DNA of 64,000 bases from Paractinoplanes polyasparticus (GCF_019710575.1 NZ_JAHWFK010000030.1:62001-126000); one strand, 5' to 3'. Positions 7,700 through 16,679 are shown, numbered from the stretch's first letter. A program made the numbers and translations. The notes: generated by a model not told the origin, from the sequence alone.

Positions 7700-8412
7700 C
7701 CAGCTTCCCCGCATGGCCGTCGTCGGCCGGCGAACTGGTCGAGCTGTATCCGCGCAACCCGTCGCCGACGCTGCGCGTCAACTTCATCGCCAGCGCCGAC
7801 GGGGCCGTAACGGTCGGCGGGCTGTCCGGCGGGCTGCACGGGCCCGGCGACAAAGAGATCTTCGACTCGCTGCGGATGGTCTGCGACGCCCTGATCGTCG
7901 CCTCCGGCACCGTACGGGCCGAGAACTACGACGCGCTACGGCTGACCCCCGCCGCCCGGCAGTGGCGGATCGCGCACGGCCTGCCCGAGTTCCCGCTCAT
8001 GGTGATCGTCTCGGGGTCCCTGAATCTCGACCCGGACCAGCTGATCTTCTCGGACGCGCCGGTCCGCCCGATCGTCGTGACGACGACCCGGGCCGACCCC
8101 TCCGCCCTGGCCGACATCGCCGACGTGATCGCCGTCGGTGACGACACAGTGGATTGCGCCGCTGCGGTCCGGGAGCTGAACGCGCGCGGCGCGACCCAGC
8201 TGCTCTGCGAGGGCGGCCCGCACCTGTTCGGCACCCTGCTCGACGCGGATCTGGTCGACGAGCTGTGCCTGACGGTCTCACCGCTGCTGGTCGGCGGCGG
8301 CCCCGGTCGCATCTCGTCCGGAGCCGCCGCCGAGCCGCGGCCGATGTCCCTGCGTCACGTGCTCACGCTCGAGAACATGCTCTTCCTGCGGTACGCCCGT
8401 CAGGGCAGCTGA
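7696..8412 (+). CDS. RibD C-terminal/dihydrofolate-reductase-like pyrimidine reductase
   Basis: This 238-residue enzyme has the RibD C-terminal reductase fold. It carries RVNFIASADGAVTVGGLSGG near the start, DALIVASGTVRAENYDALR, LLCEGGPHLFGTLLDADLVDEL and the PLLVGGG loop. Family members reduce a pyrimidine intermediate of riboflavin synthesis or a related pterin-like substrate with NADPH. Because no other riboflavin gene is here, the substrate is open. I take the GTG at 7696, which overlaps the small Cys-rich gene, over an upstream in-frame start at 7633 that lacks family similarity. The gene overlaps its convergent neighbour by 13 bp. Confidence 0.85.
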   Translation: MTSFPAWPSSAGELVELYPRNPSPTLRVNFIASADGAVTVGGLSGGLHGPGDKEIFDSLRMVCDALIVASGTVRAENYDALRLTPAARQWRIAHGLPEFPLMVIVSGSLNLDPDQLIFSDAPVRPIVVTTTRADPSALADIADVIAVGDDTVDCAAAVRELNARGATQLLCEGGPHLFGTLLDADLVDELCLTVSPLLVGGGPGRISSGAAAEPRPMSLRHVLTLENMLFLRYARQGS

Positions 8413-9371
8413 CCGGCCCGGTCGACAACCGCCACCTTCAGCTGCGCGGTCCACCCGATCACGGCCCCGGCCGGGAAGGGCGCCGCGTCGTTCTGCGCGA
8501 CTTCCCGCTCGCCGAGGAACCGGTAGCTGGTCGCGTCGAAGATCAGGTCGTGCCGGGTGGCGTGGTGCACCTTGGAGACCGCGACGCCGCGCCGCCCGGC
8601 CAGGTCGACCTGTTTGACCACGGTGGTGCCGGGGATGGTGGCGGCCGCCTCGAACATGGCCGCGGCCGAGGCGGGCGGCACGTACTGTTCGCGCAGGGTG
8701 TCGCCGACCTTGACGAACGCCGTCACGTCGGGCGGGTTGCCGCCCTCCTTCCCGGTCTCGGCGCCGGCGTACAGCCACTCGCGCATGCCCTTCGCGTCGG
8801 TCGGCAGATTCCGCAGGTAGGCCGGGATCGGTGTGCCCTGGGCGGGGAGCGGCACGTTCTCGTGGACCGAGTGGGTGGGATCGGTGGCATCCTTCGGGTC
8901 CGTCGCCCGCTCGCGCAGCAGGCCGTCGCGGGTGCCGTCGGCGGACAGCCAGATGCGGCGGTTCTTCTCGACCGGCGGGATGTATTTCGCGTCCTTCATG
9001 TCGCCGCTCGCCGAGGCCTCGGCGCCGCCCCAGGCCACCAGCGACTCGACGTAGACGAACTGGTCGGGACGAGCCGGTTGGACCGGTTCGCGGCGGGCCT
9101 CGGCCGCGGCCAGACGCAGCACCTGGGCGGCCTCGGTCGAGGACTGTTGCTCCCGCTGCTCCGGCTGCTCCGGGTTCACGCCCACGACGGTGAAGGCGAC
9201 GGCGGCCGTGACCACGCCGACGGCGGTGGCGGGGATCAGGCTCCACACCCACCGCTTCCTGGCTTTCCGCGGTTCGGCGCGGAACATGCGCGCCCGGGCG
9301 CCCGTGAGCACGGCTGCCGTGGGCGGTGGCACGTCGCTGCGGAATTTCTCCATCAGGTCCAGGTCATTCAT
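8400..9371 (-). CDS. CU044_5270-family membrane-anchored protein
   Basis: This 323-residue protein has a short cytoplasmic N-terminus (MNDLDLMEKFRSDVPPPTAA), one transmembrane helix near residues 41-65 and a large exported C-terminal domain. It contains the FVYVESLVAW and GREVAQ-like strands typical of the CU044_5270 family that follows ECF sigma factors in actinomycetes. By position it is probably the sensor or anti-sigma partner of the upstream sigma factor, with which it overlaps by 8 bp. No zinc-finger motif is visible, so the anti-sigma role is inferred from context. Confidence 0.8.
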   Translation of the reverse strand: MNDLDLMEKFRSDVPPPTAAVLTGARARMFRAEPRKARKRWVWSLIPATAVGVVTAAVAFTVVGVNPEQPEQREQQSSTEAAQVLRLAAAEARREPVQPARPDQFVYVESLVAWGGAEASASGDMKDAKYIPPVEKNRRIWLSADGTRDGLLRERATDPKDATDPTHSVHENVPLPAQGTPIPAYLRNLPTDAKGMREWLYAGAETGKEGGNPPDVTAFVKVGDTLREQYVPPASAAAMFEAAATIPGTTVVKQVDLAGRRGVAVSKVHHATRHDLIFDATSYRFLGEREVAQNDAAPFPAGAVIGWTAQLKVAVVDRAGQLP

Positions 9372-9963
9372 GGTCGTTCCCGTTCGTGAGGTCGAGTTCG
9401 GGGAAGCCGTGCAGGGCGGCTCGGAGGCGCTTGCGGGCGCTGTGCAGGCGGGAGCGGACGGTGCCGACCGGGATGTCCAGGGCGCGAGCCACCTCGGGAT
9501 AGCTGAGCTGGGCCTGGCTGACCAGCGTCAGCACCTCGCGTTCGCCCACGTTGAGGCGGGCGAGGACGCCGGCCAGGGCCTTGACGTGCTCGGCCGCGGT
9601 GACCTGGGCCGGCACCGTGTCCTCGGGGCCGGCCAGCGCGGGGTCGAGCCCGGTGCGGGCGAGCGCGCGGTATTGCCGGATCTCGGTGCGCTGATGGCCG
9701 CGCAGCAGGTTGGCCGCTATGCCGTAGAGCCAGGGGAGGGCGTCGGGCCGGCTCAGGTCGTACGCGGACCGGCTCTTGAAGGCCGTGAGGAAGGTCTCGG
9801 CGGTGAGATCGTCGGCGAGTGTGCGCCCCACGCGCCGGGCCAGGTAGCGGTGGATGGTGGCGGCGTGCCGGTCGAAGATCGGGCCGAAGCTCTCCGGCTC
9901 GGTGGTCGAAAGCCTGATCAGGTCGCCGTCGGTGAGCTCGGCCCGGGTGGCCGTGGGTCTCAT
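9364..9963 (-). CDS. ECF-type RNA polymerase sigma factor
   Basis: This 199-residue sigma-70 family protein has region 2 (FGPIFDRHAATIHRYLARRVG, with the DALPWLYGIAANLL helix) and region 4 (LNVGEREVLTLVSQAQLSYP, then VARALDIPVGTVRSRLHSAR). These recruit core polymerase to a dedicated promoter class. It overlaps the CU044_5270 gene downstream, the usual sigma/partner pair. Which signal it responds to cannot be read from the sequence. Confidence 0.9.
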   Translation of the reverse strand: MRPTATRAELTDGDLIRLSTTEPESFGPIFDRHAATIHRYLARRVGRTLADDLTAETFLTAFKSRSAYDLSRPDALPWLYGIAANLLRGHQRTEIRQYRALARTGLDPALAGPEDTVPAQVTAAEHVKALAGVLARLNVGEREVLTLVSQAQLSYPEVARALDIPVGTVRSRLHSARKRLRAALHGFPELDLTNGNDHE

Positions 9964-10065
9964 GCGGTGCCTCTCGCGTCCGGTGGAATCGCTGTCACCC
10001 CGCTATTGGCCGATCGGCTCACATCGGTTCATTGATGGGCGCGCCTCCACCATCGAACCAAGATC

Positions 10066-10107
10066 TTGTGGATAACTCTGTGTATGAGCACTAGAAGTTG
10101 TGGACAA
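10066..10107. promoter_or_regulatory. Two DnaA-box-like sequences upstream of the herA operon
   Basis: TTGTGGATAA at 10066-10075 and TTGTGGACAA at 10098-10107 are both exact or near-exact DnaA boxes in the same orientation, 32 bp apart (about three helical turns). They lie in the 194-bp region between a divergent sigma gene and the DNA-repair operon. No other origin features are visible, so this is not called an origin. Confidence 0.5.
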
Positions 10108-10157
10108 CTCGTGCCAACCCCTGGCGGATGCGAGTTCTGTCGTACCCCTGGTGCAAC

Positions 10158-11906
10158 ATGATCGGCGTGTCTGACGAAATTTCCCCCGTCGGGCGGGTGC
10201 TGGGAACTGCCGATGCCACGCCGCTCCAGTTCTGGACGGCTGTGTCCGAAGGCAGCTACTTGCAACTCGACGACGTCGTGGTGACCAAGCGTGACCTGCC
10301 GGACCGCGAACCGGTGACGATCGCCGGCGTGGTCACCCAGGTGCGGGCGCGCCACGAGGGCGCCCAGTTCGACTCCGACGTCTTCGCCATCGCCGAGGGC
10401 ACACTGCCGGCCGTGGTGCAGGAGGCGGCCGAGATCACCACCACCCGGGTCGACCCCGAGCTGTACGTCCCGCCCTCGCCCGGTGCGGTCGTGCACCGGG
10501 CGACCGGCGAGGCCCGCGACGCCGCGCTGCACTTCGACCGGATGGACAGGCGCATCCCGATGGGCACCGGCCGCGACGGCGTGCCCGTCTACCTCAACGC
10601 CGACTTCCTCGACGGCACCCGCGGCGCGCACGTGTCGATCTCCGGCATCTCCGGGGTCGCCACCAAGACCAGCTTCGCGACGTTCCTGCTCTACTCGGTG
10701 TTCCGCTCCGGCCAGCTCGGGGCCGACGGCGCCAACGCCCGTGCGCTGATCTTCAACGTCAAGGGTGAGGACCTGCTCTTCCTCGACCACCCCAACACGA
10801 AGCTCGACGAGGCCACCCGGGCCAACTACAAGCTGCTCGAGCTGCCGGCGACGCCCTTTTCCGACGTACGGGTCTATGCCCCGCCCCGAGCGGGCGACTC
10901 GTCCGGCGCGCCCGACGTGAGCAGCCGGCTCACCGGCGTCGACTCGTTCTACTGGACGCTCGAGGAATTCTGCTCGCTGCGCCTGCTGCCCTACGTGTTC
11001 GCCGACGCCGACGACGAGCGCCAGCAGTACACGATGGTCGTCCACTCGGTGACCGCCCACCTCAACCGCTACGCCGTGCCCGCCGAGGGCGGCATCAGCA
11101 TCGACGGCAAGCGGATCGGCTCGTACGGCGATCTGGTCGACCACATCGTCGAGCAGCTCACCGACGACGAGACGAGGTCGACCTGGGCCGGCTCCGCGGT
11201 CAACATGGGCACGGTCAACGCGTTCGCCCGCCGCCTCATCGGCAGCAAACGCGACCTGGCCCGGCTTATCCGCGGCGACCTCGCCCAGCGCCGCCCCCAC
11301 CAGATCAAGACGGCCGAGTCGGCCCAGGTCACGGTGGTCGACCTGCACAACCTGCCCGACCGGGCCCAGCGGTTCGTGGTCGGTGTGACGCTCAAGACCG
11401 AGTTCGAGGAGAAGGAGAAGGCCGGCACCGGCCGCCCGCTGCTGTTCGTCGTGCTCGACGAGCTGAACAAGTACGCCCCGCGCGAGGGCAGCTCCCCGAT
11501 CAAGGAGGTGCTGCTCGACATCGCCGAGCGGGGGCGGTCGCTCGGGGTCATCCTGATCGGCGCCCAGCAGACCGCCAGCGAGGTCGAGCGGCGCATCGTG
11601 ACCAACTCGGCGATCCGCGTGGTCGGCCGGCTCGACCCGGCCGAGGCGGCCCGGCCCGAATACGGCTTCCTGCCCCCGGCCATGCGGCAGCGCGCCCTGC
11701 TGGCCCGCCCCGGCACGATGTTCGTCAACCAGCCCGACATCCCGGTCCCGCTCTGCGTCGAGTTCCCGTTCCCGGCCTGGGCCACCCGCAAGTCCGAGTC
11801 CGGCCCACCGCCCGCCGAGACGATGAAGTCGATCGTCCAGGGCGCCGATCCGTTCGCCGTCGTAGGCAGCCGCGGCGGTTCGTCCGACGACGACATCCCG
11901 TTCTAA
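10158..11906 (+). CDS. HerA-like DNA-pumping ATPase (DUF87/FtsK-HerA family)
   Basis: This 582-residue ATPase heads the repair operon. Its N-terminal third resembles the HAS-barrel. The nucleotide site reads SGISGVATKTS (Lys170), a Walker A variant. Walker B is FVVLDELNKY (D434, E435), followed by the RGRSLGVILIGAQQTASEVE segment and the VTNSAIRVVGRLD arginine-finger region, all HerA hallmarks. In archaea, HerA forms a hexameric ring that drives the NurA nuclease during DNA-end resection together with Mre11-Rad50; the gene order here argues for the same role. The start is ATG at 10158 or GTG at 10167. It is followed after 10 bp by sbcD. Confidence 0.85.
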   Translation: MIGVSDEISPVGRVLGTADATPLQFWTAVSEGSYLQLDDVVVTKRDLPDREPVTIAGVVTQVRARHEGAQFDSDVFAIAEGTLPAVVQEAAEITTTRVDPELYVPPSPGAVVHRATGEARDAALHFDRMDRRIPMGTGRDGVPVYLNADFLDGTRGAHVSISGISGVATKTSFATFLLYSVFRSGQLGADGANARALIFNVKGEDLLFLDHPNTKLDEATRANYKLLELPATPFSDVRVYAPPRAGDSSGAPDVSSRLTGVDSFYWTLEEFCSLRLLPYVFADADDERQQYTMVVHSVTAHLNRYAVPAEGGISIDGKRIGSYGDLVDHIVEQLTDDETRSTWAGSAVNMGTVNAFARRLIGSKRDLARLIRGDLAQRRPHQIKTAESAQVTVVDLHNLPDRAQRFVVGVTLKTEFEEKEKAGTGRPLLFVVLDELNKYAPREGSSPIKEVLLDIAERGRSLGVILIGAQQTASEVERRIVTNSAIRVVGRLDPAEAARPEYGFLPPAMRQRALLARPGTMFVNQPDIPVPLCVEFPFPAWATRKSESGPPPAETMKSIVQGADPFAVVGSRGGSSDDDIPF

Positions 11907-11916
11907 GGTTCTCCCG

Positions 11917-13098
11917 ATGCGCATCCTGCACACGTCCGACTGGCACGTCGGCAAGGTCCTCAAGGGCCGCGGCCGGCACGACGAGCACATTCGCGTGCTG
12001 GCCCAGGTGGTCGAGATCGCCCGGGCCGAGCGGCCCGACCTGGTGATCATCGCCGGTGACCTCTACGACACCGCTGCGCCGACGGCCGACGCGACCAAGG
12101 TGGTCACCCGGGCGCTGACCGCGCTGCGCAACACCGGCGCGCAGGTGGTTGCGATCGGCGGCAACCACGACAACGGGCCCGCGCTCGACGCGCTGCGCCC
12201 GTGGGCCGAGGCGGCCGGCATCGTGCTGCGCGGCGCCGTGCGCGACAAGGCCGATGAGTTGCTGATCACCGGCGAGACCGCCGGCGGCGAGAAGTGGCAG
12301 CTCGTCACCCTGCCGTTCCTCTCCCAGCGGTACGCGATCCGGGCCGCCGAGATGTACGAGCTGACCGCGGCCGAGGCCAGCCAGACCTACGCCGACCACA
12401 TCGCGCGGCTGATCGAGCGGCTCAGCGACAAGTTCGACCAGCCCGGCGTGATCAACCTGCTCACCGCCCACCTGACGATCGTCGGCGCCTCGGCCGGCGG
12501 CGGCGAGCGCGAGGCACACACGATCATGGGGTACGCCGTGCCGGCCACGGTCTTCCCGCGCAACGCCCACTACGTAGCGCTGGGTCATCTGCACCGGGCC
12601 CAGCAGGTGATCTCGCCCTGCCCGACCCGCTACAGCGGCAGCCCGCTCGCGGTCGACTTCGGCGAGGAGGAGAACATCTCCTCGGTGGCGATCGTCGACG
12701 TGGCGGTCGACAAGGCGGCCCGGGTGCGCGACGTGCCGATCACCGGGGCGATCGCGCTGCGTACGGTCCGCGGCACCCTCGAACAACTGGCGACGGTGAA
12801 CCTTCCGGACGCCTGGCTCCGTGTCCTCGTACGCGAGAAGCCGCGGGTCGGCCTCCGCGAGGACGTGCAGGAGCTGCTGCCCAACGCCCTCGAGGTGCGG
12901 ATCGACCCCGAGATGATGCCCGACCGGGCGGGGGAGCGCATGGCACAGCGGGCCGGTCGGTCGCCGCGGGAACTCTTCGGCGACTACCTGGACAGTCGCG
13001 ACAACGCCGACGACGGCGTCCGCGAACTCTTCGACGAGCTGTACGACGAGGTGAGCACCGTGAGCTCTGGCTCGGAGCGAAGCGGAGCGGGGTCATGA
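11917..13098 (+). CDS. sbcD: Exonuclease SbcCD subunit D (Mre11-like nuclease)
   Basis: This 393-residue calcineurin-like phosphoesterase has the full set of metal-binding motifs: TSDWHVGK (D8, H10), GDLYD (D48), GGNHD (N83, H84), LTAHLT and ALGHLH. SbcD/Mre11 supplies the Mn-dependent endo- and 3'-5' exonuclease activity of the SbcCD (Mre11-Rad50) complex, which opens hairpins and processes double-strand ends. The C-terminal 100 residues are the usual capping region, ending in a Glu/Asp-rich helix. The stop overlaps the sbcC ATG (ATGA). Confidence 0.95.
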   Translation: MRILHTSDWHVGKVLKGRGRHDEHIRVLAQVVEIARAERPDLVIIAGDLYDTAAPTADATKVVTRALTALRNTGAQVVAIGGNHDNGPALDALRPWAEAAGIVLRGAVRDKADELLITGETAGGEKWQLVTLPFLSQRYAIRAAEMYELTAAEASQTYADHIARLIERLSDKFDQPGVINLLTAHLTIVGASAGGGEREAHTIMGYAVPATVFPRNAHYVALGHLHRAQQVISPCPTRYSGSPLAVDFGEEENISSVAIVDVAVDKAARVRDVPITGAIALRTVRGTLEQLATVNLPDAWLRVLVREKPRVGLREDVQELLPNALEVRIDPEMMPDRAGERMAQRAGRSPRELFGDYLDSRDNADDGVRELFDELYDEVSTVSSGSERSGAGS

Positions 13099-15581
13099 GG
13101 CCGATTCGGCTGGATATGGCGGGGTTCACCGTCTTCCGGGACGAGACGAGTGTCGACTTCACCGACGCCGACTACTTCGCGCTGGTCGGGCCGACCGGCT
13201 CGGGCAAGTCGACGGTTCTCGACGCCATCACGTTCGCGCTGTACGGCACCGTCCCGCGGTGGGGCGGCAGCCGCGGCATCGGCAACGCGCTCGCCCCCTC
13301 GGCCACCGAGGCGCGGGTGCGGCTCGTCTTCGAATCGGCCGGCGACCGCTACGTGGCCACCCGCGTCGTCCGGCGTGACGGCCGCGGCAACGTCAAGACC
13401 GCCGGCGCCGGCCTTCAGCTCATGCCGCCCGGCTTCGACGTGTCGAAGCTCGACACCGGCATGGACCTCGAGGACCTGGGCGAGGTGCTGGCGGGCACCC
13501 CGGCCGAGATGGACCAGGCCGTGCTCGACGCCGTCGGGCTGCCGTTCGAGCAGTTCACCAGCTGCGTCGTCCTGCCCCAGGGCCAGTTCGCCGACTTCCT
13601 GCACGCCAAGCCGGCCACCCGTCAGCAAATTCTGGTCAACCTGCTCGGCCTGCACGTCTACGAAGAGGTGCAGACCCGGGCCAGTGGCCGGGCACAGACG
13701 GCCGAGGGCAAGCTGGCCGTGGTCGACCAGAACCTGGCCGCCCTGGCCGACGCCACCGACGAGGCCGTCGGGGCGGCCGAGCAGCACGTCGCCCGCATGC
13801 GGGAACTGACCGTCGCCGTCGAGGCGGCCGTTCCCGGGCTGCGGGCCAAGCGGGCGGCCGAGGCGCAAGCCGCTTCGGCGCGGGACGCGCTGGATGCCGA
13901 GGTGCGGCTGCTCTCCTCAGTGCGTACGCCCGCGGGAAGCGTGGAAACCGCCGGCGTGACCGCCGCCGCGAGGGCGACCGCCGCTCAGACCGCGGACGAG
14001 GTCCGCGCAGCGGAGGAAAAGGAAGAGAAGCTCCGTGGGGAGCTCGCCGCGGCCGGTGACGCCGGGTCGCTCAGCCTCATGCTCGACCGGCACGCCGAGC
14101 TCGAGAAACTGGTCGGGCAGGCCGACTGGTTCGCGGGCGAGGTGTCCGTGGCCGAAGTGGAGCACAAGGACGCCGCGGCCTCGGCCGAGATTGCCCACAG
14201 CGCCCACTTGGGCGCCACCCAGCTGCTCGAGCAGGCCCGCCTCGACTACACCGAGGCGCAGCGGATCGACCGGGCGGCCGCCCTGCGCGCGCATCTGACC
14301 GCCGGCGATCACTGCCCGGTGTGCGAGCAGACTGTGACCACCGTGCCGCCGGTGCCCGAGGAATCCGCCGTTCGGGCCGCCGAGACCAGTGGCAAGGCCG
14401 CGCGGGCGGCGGCCGAGATCGCCGAGAAGGCGTGGCAGCAGCGGGACGCGGTCGCCCGCAAGCTCGAGAGCAACCTCGAACGCAAGCGAGCCCAGCACGA
14501 ACACCACCTGACGCGGCTGGCCGAGGCGCGGGCCGCGGTGGCCGAGTCGCCCGGCGTCGAGGCGTTGCGCCGGCAGCTCGCCGAGATCGACCGGTTCCAG
14601 AAGCAGCTCGACCAGGCGGGCGCGGCCGTGCGGACGGCACGCTCAGCCAACCGGCAGGCCCAAGCCGCGGTGATCGCCGCCGAGGACAGGCAGCGCTCGG
14701 CCTGGCGTGAGTTCGACACCGTACGCGACCAGGTCGCGCGCTTCTCGCCGCCGCCGGCCGACCGCGACGACCTGGCCGGCGCCTGGGCCCTGCTCGTCGA
14801 GTGGGCCGTCGGCCTGGCCGCCGAGCGCGCCGCCGCCCGCGACGAGGCCGAGGGCACGGTCGCCTCGGCCCACCGCACCACCGTTGCCGCGCTGCAAGAG
14901 ATCGCGGCTCTCTTCACAGCGGCCGGCGTGGCCGTGCCGGCCTCCGACGAGTCCTCGCTCATCCGCGCGGCCGCGATCACCGCCGAACGCTCCGAGGCGG
15001 CCCTGCAACGGCTGGTCGACCGCCGCGCGCAGGCCCACGAGCTCGCCGAGCAACGGATGACGCTGCAACGCGAGATGCGGGTGGCCAAGTCGCTGGCCGG
15101 GCACCTGCGGGCCAACAACTTCGAGCGCTGGCTGCTGGAGGAGGCGCTCGACCTGCTCGTCGACGGCGCGTCGCGGATCCTGCGCGAGCTGACCGGCGGC
15201 CAGTACGACCTGATCCACGACAAGGGCGAGTTCTTCGTGATCGACCACCACGACGCCGGGCTGCGGCGCGGGGTGCGCACGCTCTCGGGCGGCGAGACCT
15301 TCCAGGCCTCGCTGGCCCTGGCGCTGGCCCTCTCGGAGCAGCTGGCCGGCATGTCGACCACGGCCGCCAGCCTCGAGTCGATCGTGCTCGACGAGGGCTT
15401 CGGCACGCTCGACGCGGCCACGCTGGACGTGGTCGCGGCGACCTTGGAGAACCTGGCCGCGCGGGGTGACCGCATGGTCGGCGTGGTCACCCATGTCAAC
15501 GCGCTGGCCGAGCGGGTGCCGGTGCGGTTCGAGGTGCACAAGGACGCGCGGACAGCGCACGTGGCGAGGGTGGGCCTTTGA
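13095..15581 (+). CDS. sbcC: SbcC/Rad50-type SMC-like ATPase
   Basis: This 828-residue protein folds back on itself. The N-terminal ATPase half has Walker A GPTGSGKST (K38) and the Q-loop LPQGQFADFL. Long Ala/Glu-rich coiled coils flank a zinc hook CPVC (C407, C410) in the middle. The C-terminal half has the ABC signature TLSGGETFQ (about 728-736) and Walker B SIVLDEGFGTLD (D766). It partners SbcD to bind and tether DNA ends in an ATP-driven way. The ATG at 13095 sits inside the sbcD stop. Its stop overlaps the next gene's TTG start (TTGA). The coiled coils are shorter than in E. coli SbcC (about 1,050 residues), as in other actinomycetes. Confidence 0.94.
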   Translation: MRPIRLDMAGFTVFRDETSVDFTDADYFALVGPTGSGKSTVLDAITFALYGTVPRWGGSRGIGNALAPSATEARVRLVFESAGDRYVATRVVRRDGRGNVKTAGAGLQLMPPGFDVSKLDTGMDLEDLGEVLAGTPAEMDQAVLDAVGLPFEQFTSCVVLPQGQFADFLHAKPATRQQILVNLLGLHVYEEVQTRASGRAQTAEGKLAVVDQNLAALADATDEAVGAAEQHVARMRELTVAVEAAVPGLRAKRAAEAQAASARDALDAEVRLLSSVRTPAGSVETAGVTAAARATAAQTADEVRAAEEKEEKLRGELAAAGDAGSLSLMLDRHAELEKLVGQADWFAGEVSVAEVEHKDAAASAEIAHSAHLGATQLLEQARLDYTEAQRIDRAAALRAHLTAGDHCPVCEQTVTTVPPVPEESAVRAAETSGKAARAAAEIAEKAWQQRDAVARKLESNLERKRAQHEHHLTRLAEARAAVAESPGVEALRRQLAEIDRFQKQLDQAGAAVRTARSANRQAQAAVIAAEDRQRSAWREFDTVRDQVARFSPPPADRDDLAGAWALLVEWAVGLAAERAAARDEAEGTVASAHRTTVAALQEIAALFTAAGVAVPASDESSLIRAAAITAERSEAALQRLVDRRAQAHELAEQRMTLQREMRVAKSLAGHLRANNFERWLLEEALDLLVDGASRILRELTGGQYDLIHDKGEFFVIDHHDAGLRRGVRTLSGGETFQASLALALALSEQLAGMSTTAASLESIVLDEGFGTLDAATLDVVAATLENLAARGDRMVGVVTHVNALAERVPVRFEVHKDARTAHVARVGL

Positions 15582-16558
15582 CCAGGATGTTCGTGGACGC
15601 GTGGGACCCGTCCTACGGCTCGTCGTTCGAGGGCGGCTCCGAGAGCGGGGACGGCCCGGCCTCGGCCAGCAGCGCCCAGGTCGACACCGATGTCGAGGTG
15701 CCGGCGGCCGAGTGGGCGCCGATCGACGTCTCGTCGTCGGTGCGCTGCCCCGACGTGGTCTTCCTGGTCGACGGCGTGCGGCGCAACGACGCGGGGCTGT
15801 GGACGGCGGAAGAGGACGGCACGTCGTACGCCGGGCTGGCCGCCTCGTACGCCGCCGGGGTGGTCCGATGCGACCTGGCCCGGGGCGCAGCCGAGCTGGT
15901 GGGCGCGCGGGTCGGCCGGGGGTTGTTCACGGCGAGCCCGTCGGCCGGGGACGTGCAGGCCGGTTCGGTGCGCTACGAGGTGCACCGCATCCACGGCGCC
16001 GGGGAGGCCAGCAAGCTGCCCGCCGCCGTGCAGGGCCCGCTGACCGCGCTCGAGATCGACATCTCGGCCACGGCCCGCGACACGAGCTCCGACGGCCGCG
16101 ACCTGCTCGTGGTCGACGGGCCCCTGCGCAACCGGCGGCAGCTGCCGCGCACGATCGGCTACGTCAAGACGCAGCAGAAGCAGTACCTGCCGGCCGCGCT
16201 GACCACGGTGGTGACGTCGTTGAAGCCCGGCCAGCGCACGCCGGTCTTCCATCTGGGCACGGTGTGGGGCGGCTGGTCCTGGTATCTGCGCCTGCCCGGC
16301 GGGTCCGGGGCGCCGTGGTCGGGCATCGTGCGGATCGAGTGCTCGCCCGATCTCCCACCCGAGGAGGCGATCGAGCTGGCCGACATCTCGGGCGCGACGC
16401 TGCCGCGCTTCGCGTCATCGGCCTACAAGGATCCGCGGGCGCCGCAGAACCTCGTGCCGATCGCCGGACTCGAGCGGCGGCTGCGCGGCCTGCTGGGCGA
16501 TTCCCGGGTGCTGCACCGCGCGCTGACCCTGGCCACCGCGCGGTCGCGCGTCAACTAG
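15578..16558 (+). CDS. NurA-like nuclease, last gene of the herA-sbcDC operon
   Basis: This 326-residue protein has the motifs I associate with the NurA 5'-3' nuclease: an acidic residue in VVFLVDGVRR (D65), a second in LLVVDGPLRN (D180), then RTIGYVKTQQ (K197) and a C-terminal SSAYKDPRAPQNLVPIAGLE segment leading to a helix-rich tail. In archaea, NurA resects ends under HerA control. Here it shares an operon with HerA, Mre11 and Rad50 homologues, a strong contextual argument. The first 55 residues are acidic and low-complexity. The start is TTG at 15578 (overlapping sbcC) or ATG at 15587. The last 75 bp are duplicated just downstream. Identity is inferred from motifs and context. Confidence 0.72.
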   Translation: MTRMFVDAWDPSYGSSFEGGSESGDGPASASSAQVDTDVEVPAAEWAPIDVSSSVRCPDVVFLVDGVRRNDAGLWTAEEDGTSYAGLAASYAAGVVRCDLARGAAELVGARVGRGLFTASPSAGDVQAGSVRYEVHRIHGAGEASKLPAAVQGPLTALEIDISATARDTSSDGRDLLVVDGPLRNRRQLPRTIGYVKTQQKQYLPAALTTVVTSLKPGQRTPVFHLGTVWGGWSWYLRLPGGSGAPWSGIVRIECSPDLPPEEAIELADISGATLPRFASSAYKDPRAPQNLVPIAGLERRLRGLLGDSRVLHRALTLATARSRVN

Positions 16559-16647
16559 TTCCTGTGCGTGGTCTGTTGGGCGGTTCGCGGGTGCTGCTCT
16601 GCGCGCTGACCCTGGACACCGCGCGGTCACACGTCAACTGGTTCCTG
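16482..16647. repeat. 83-bp imperfect tandem duplication at the nurA-like 3' end
   Basis: Copy 1 (16482-16564) holds the last 25 or so codons and the stop codon; copy 2 (16565-16647) follows immediately, about 85% identical by eye. In copy 2 the stop TAG has become TGG and several bases differ, so it is an untranslated relic of the gene end. Confidence 0.85.
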
Positions 16648-16679
16648 CCCTCGGCGCGGTTCGCGTGCCGAGCCCGGAG

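Noticed and set aside
10066..10107. Replication origin
   Set aside because: Only two DnaA-like boxes and no dnaA, dnaN or AT-rich unwinding element; too little to call an origin.
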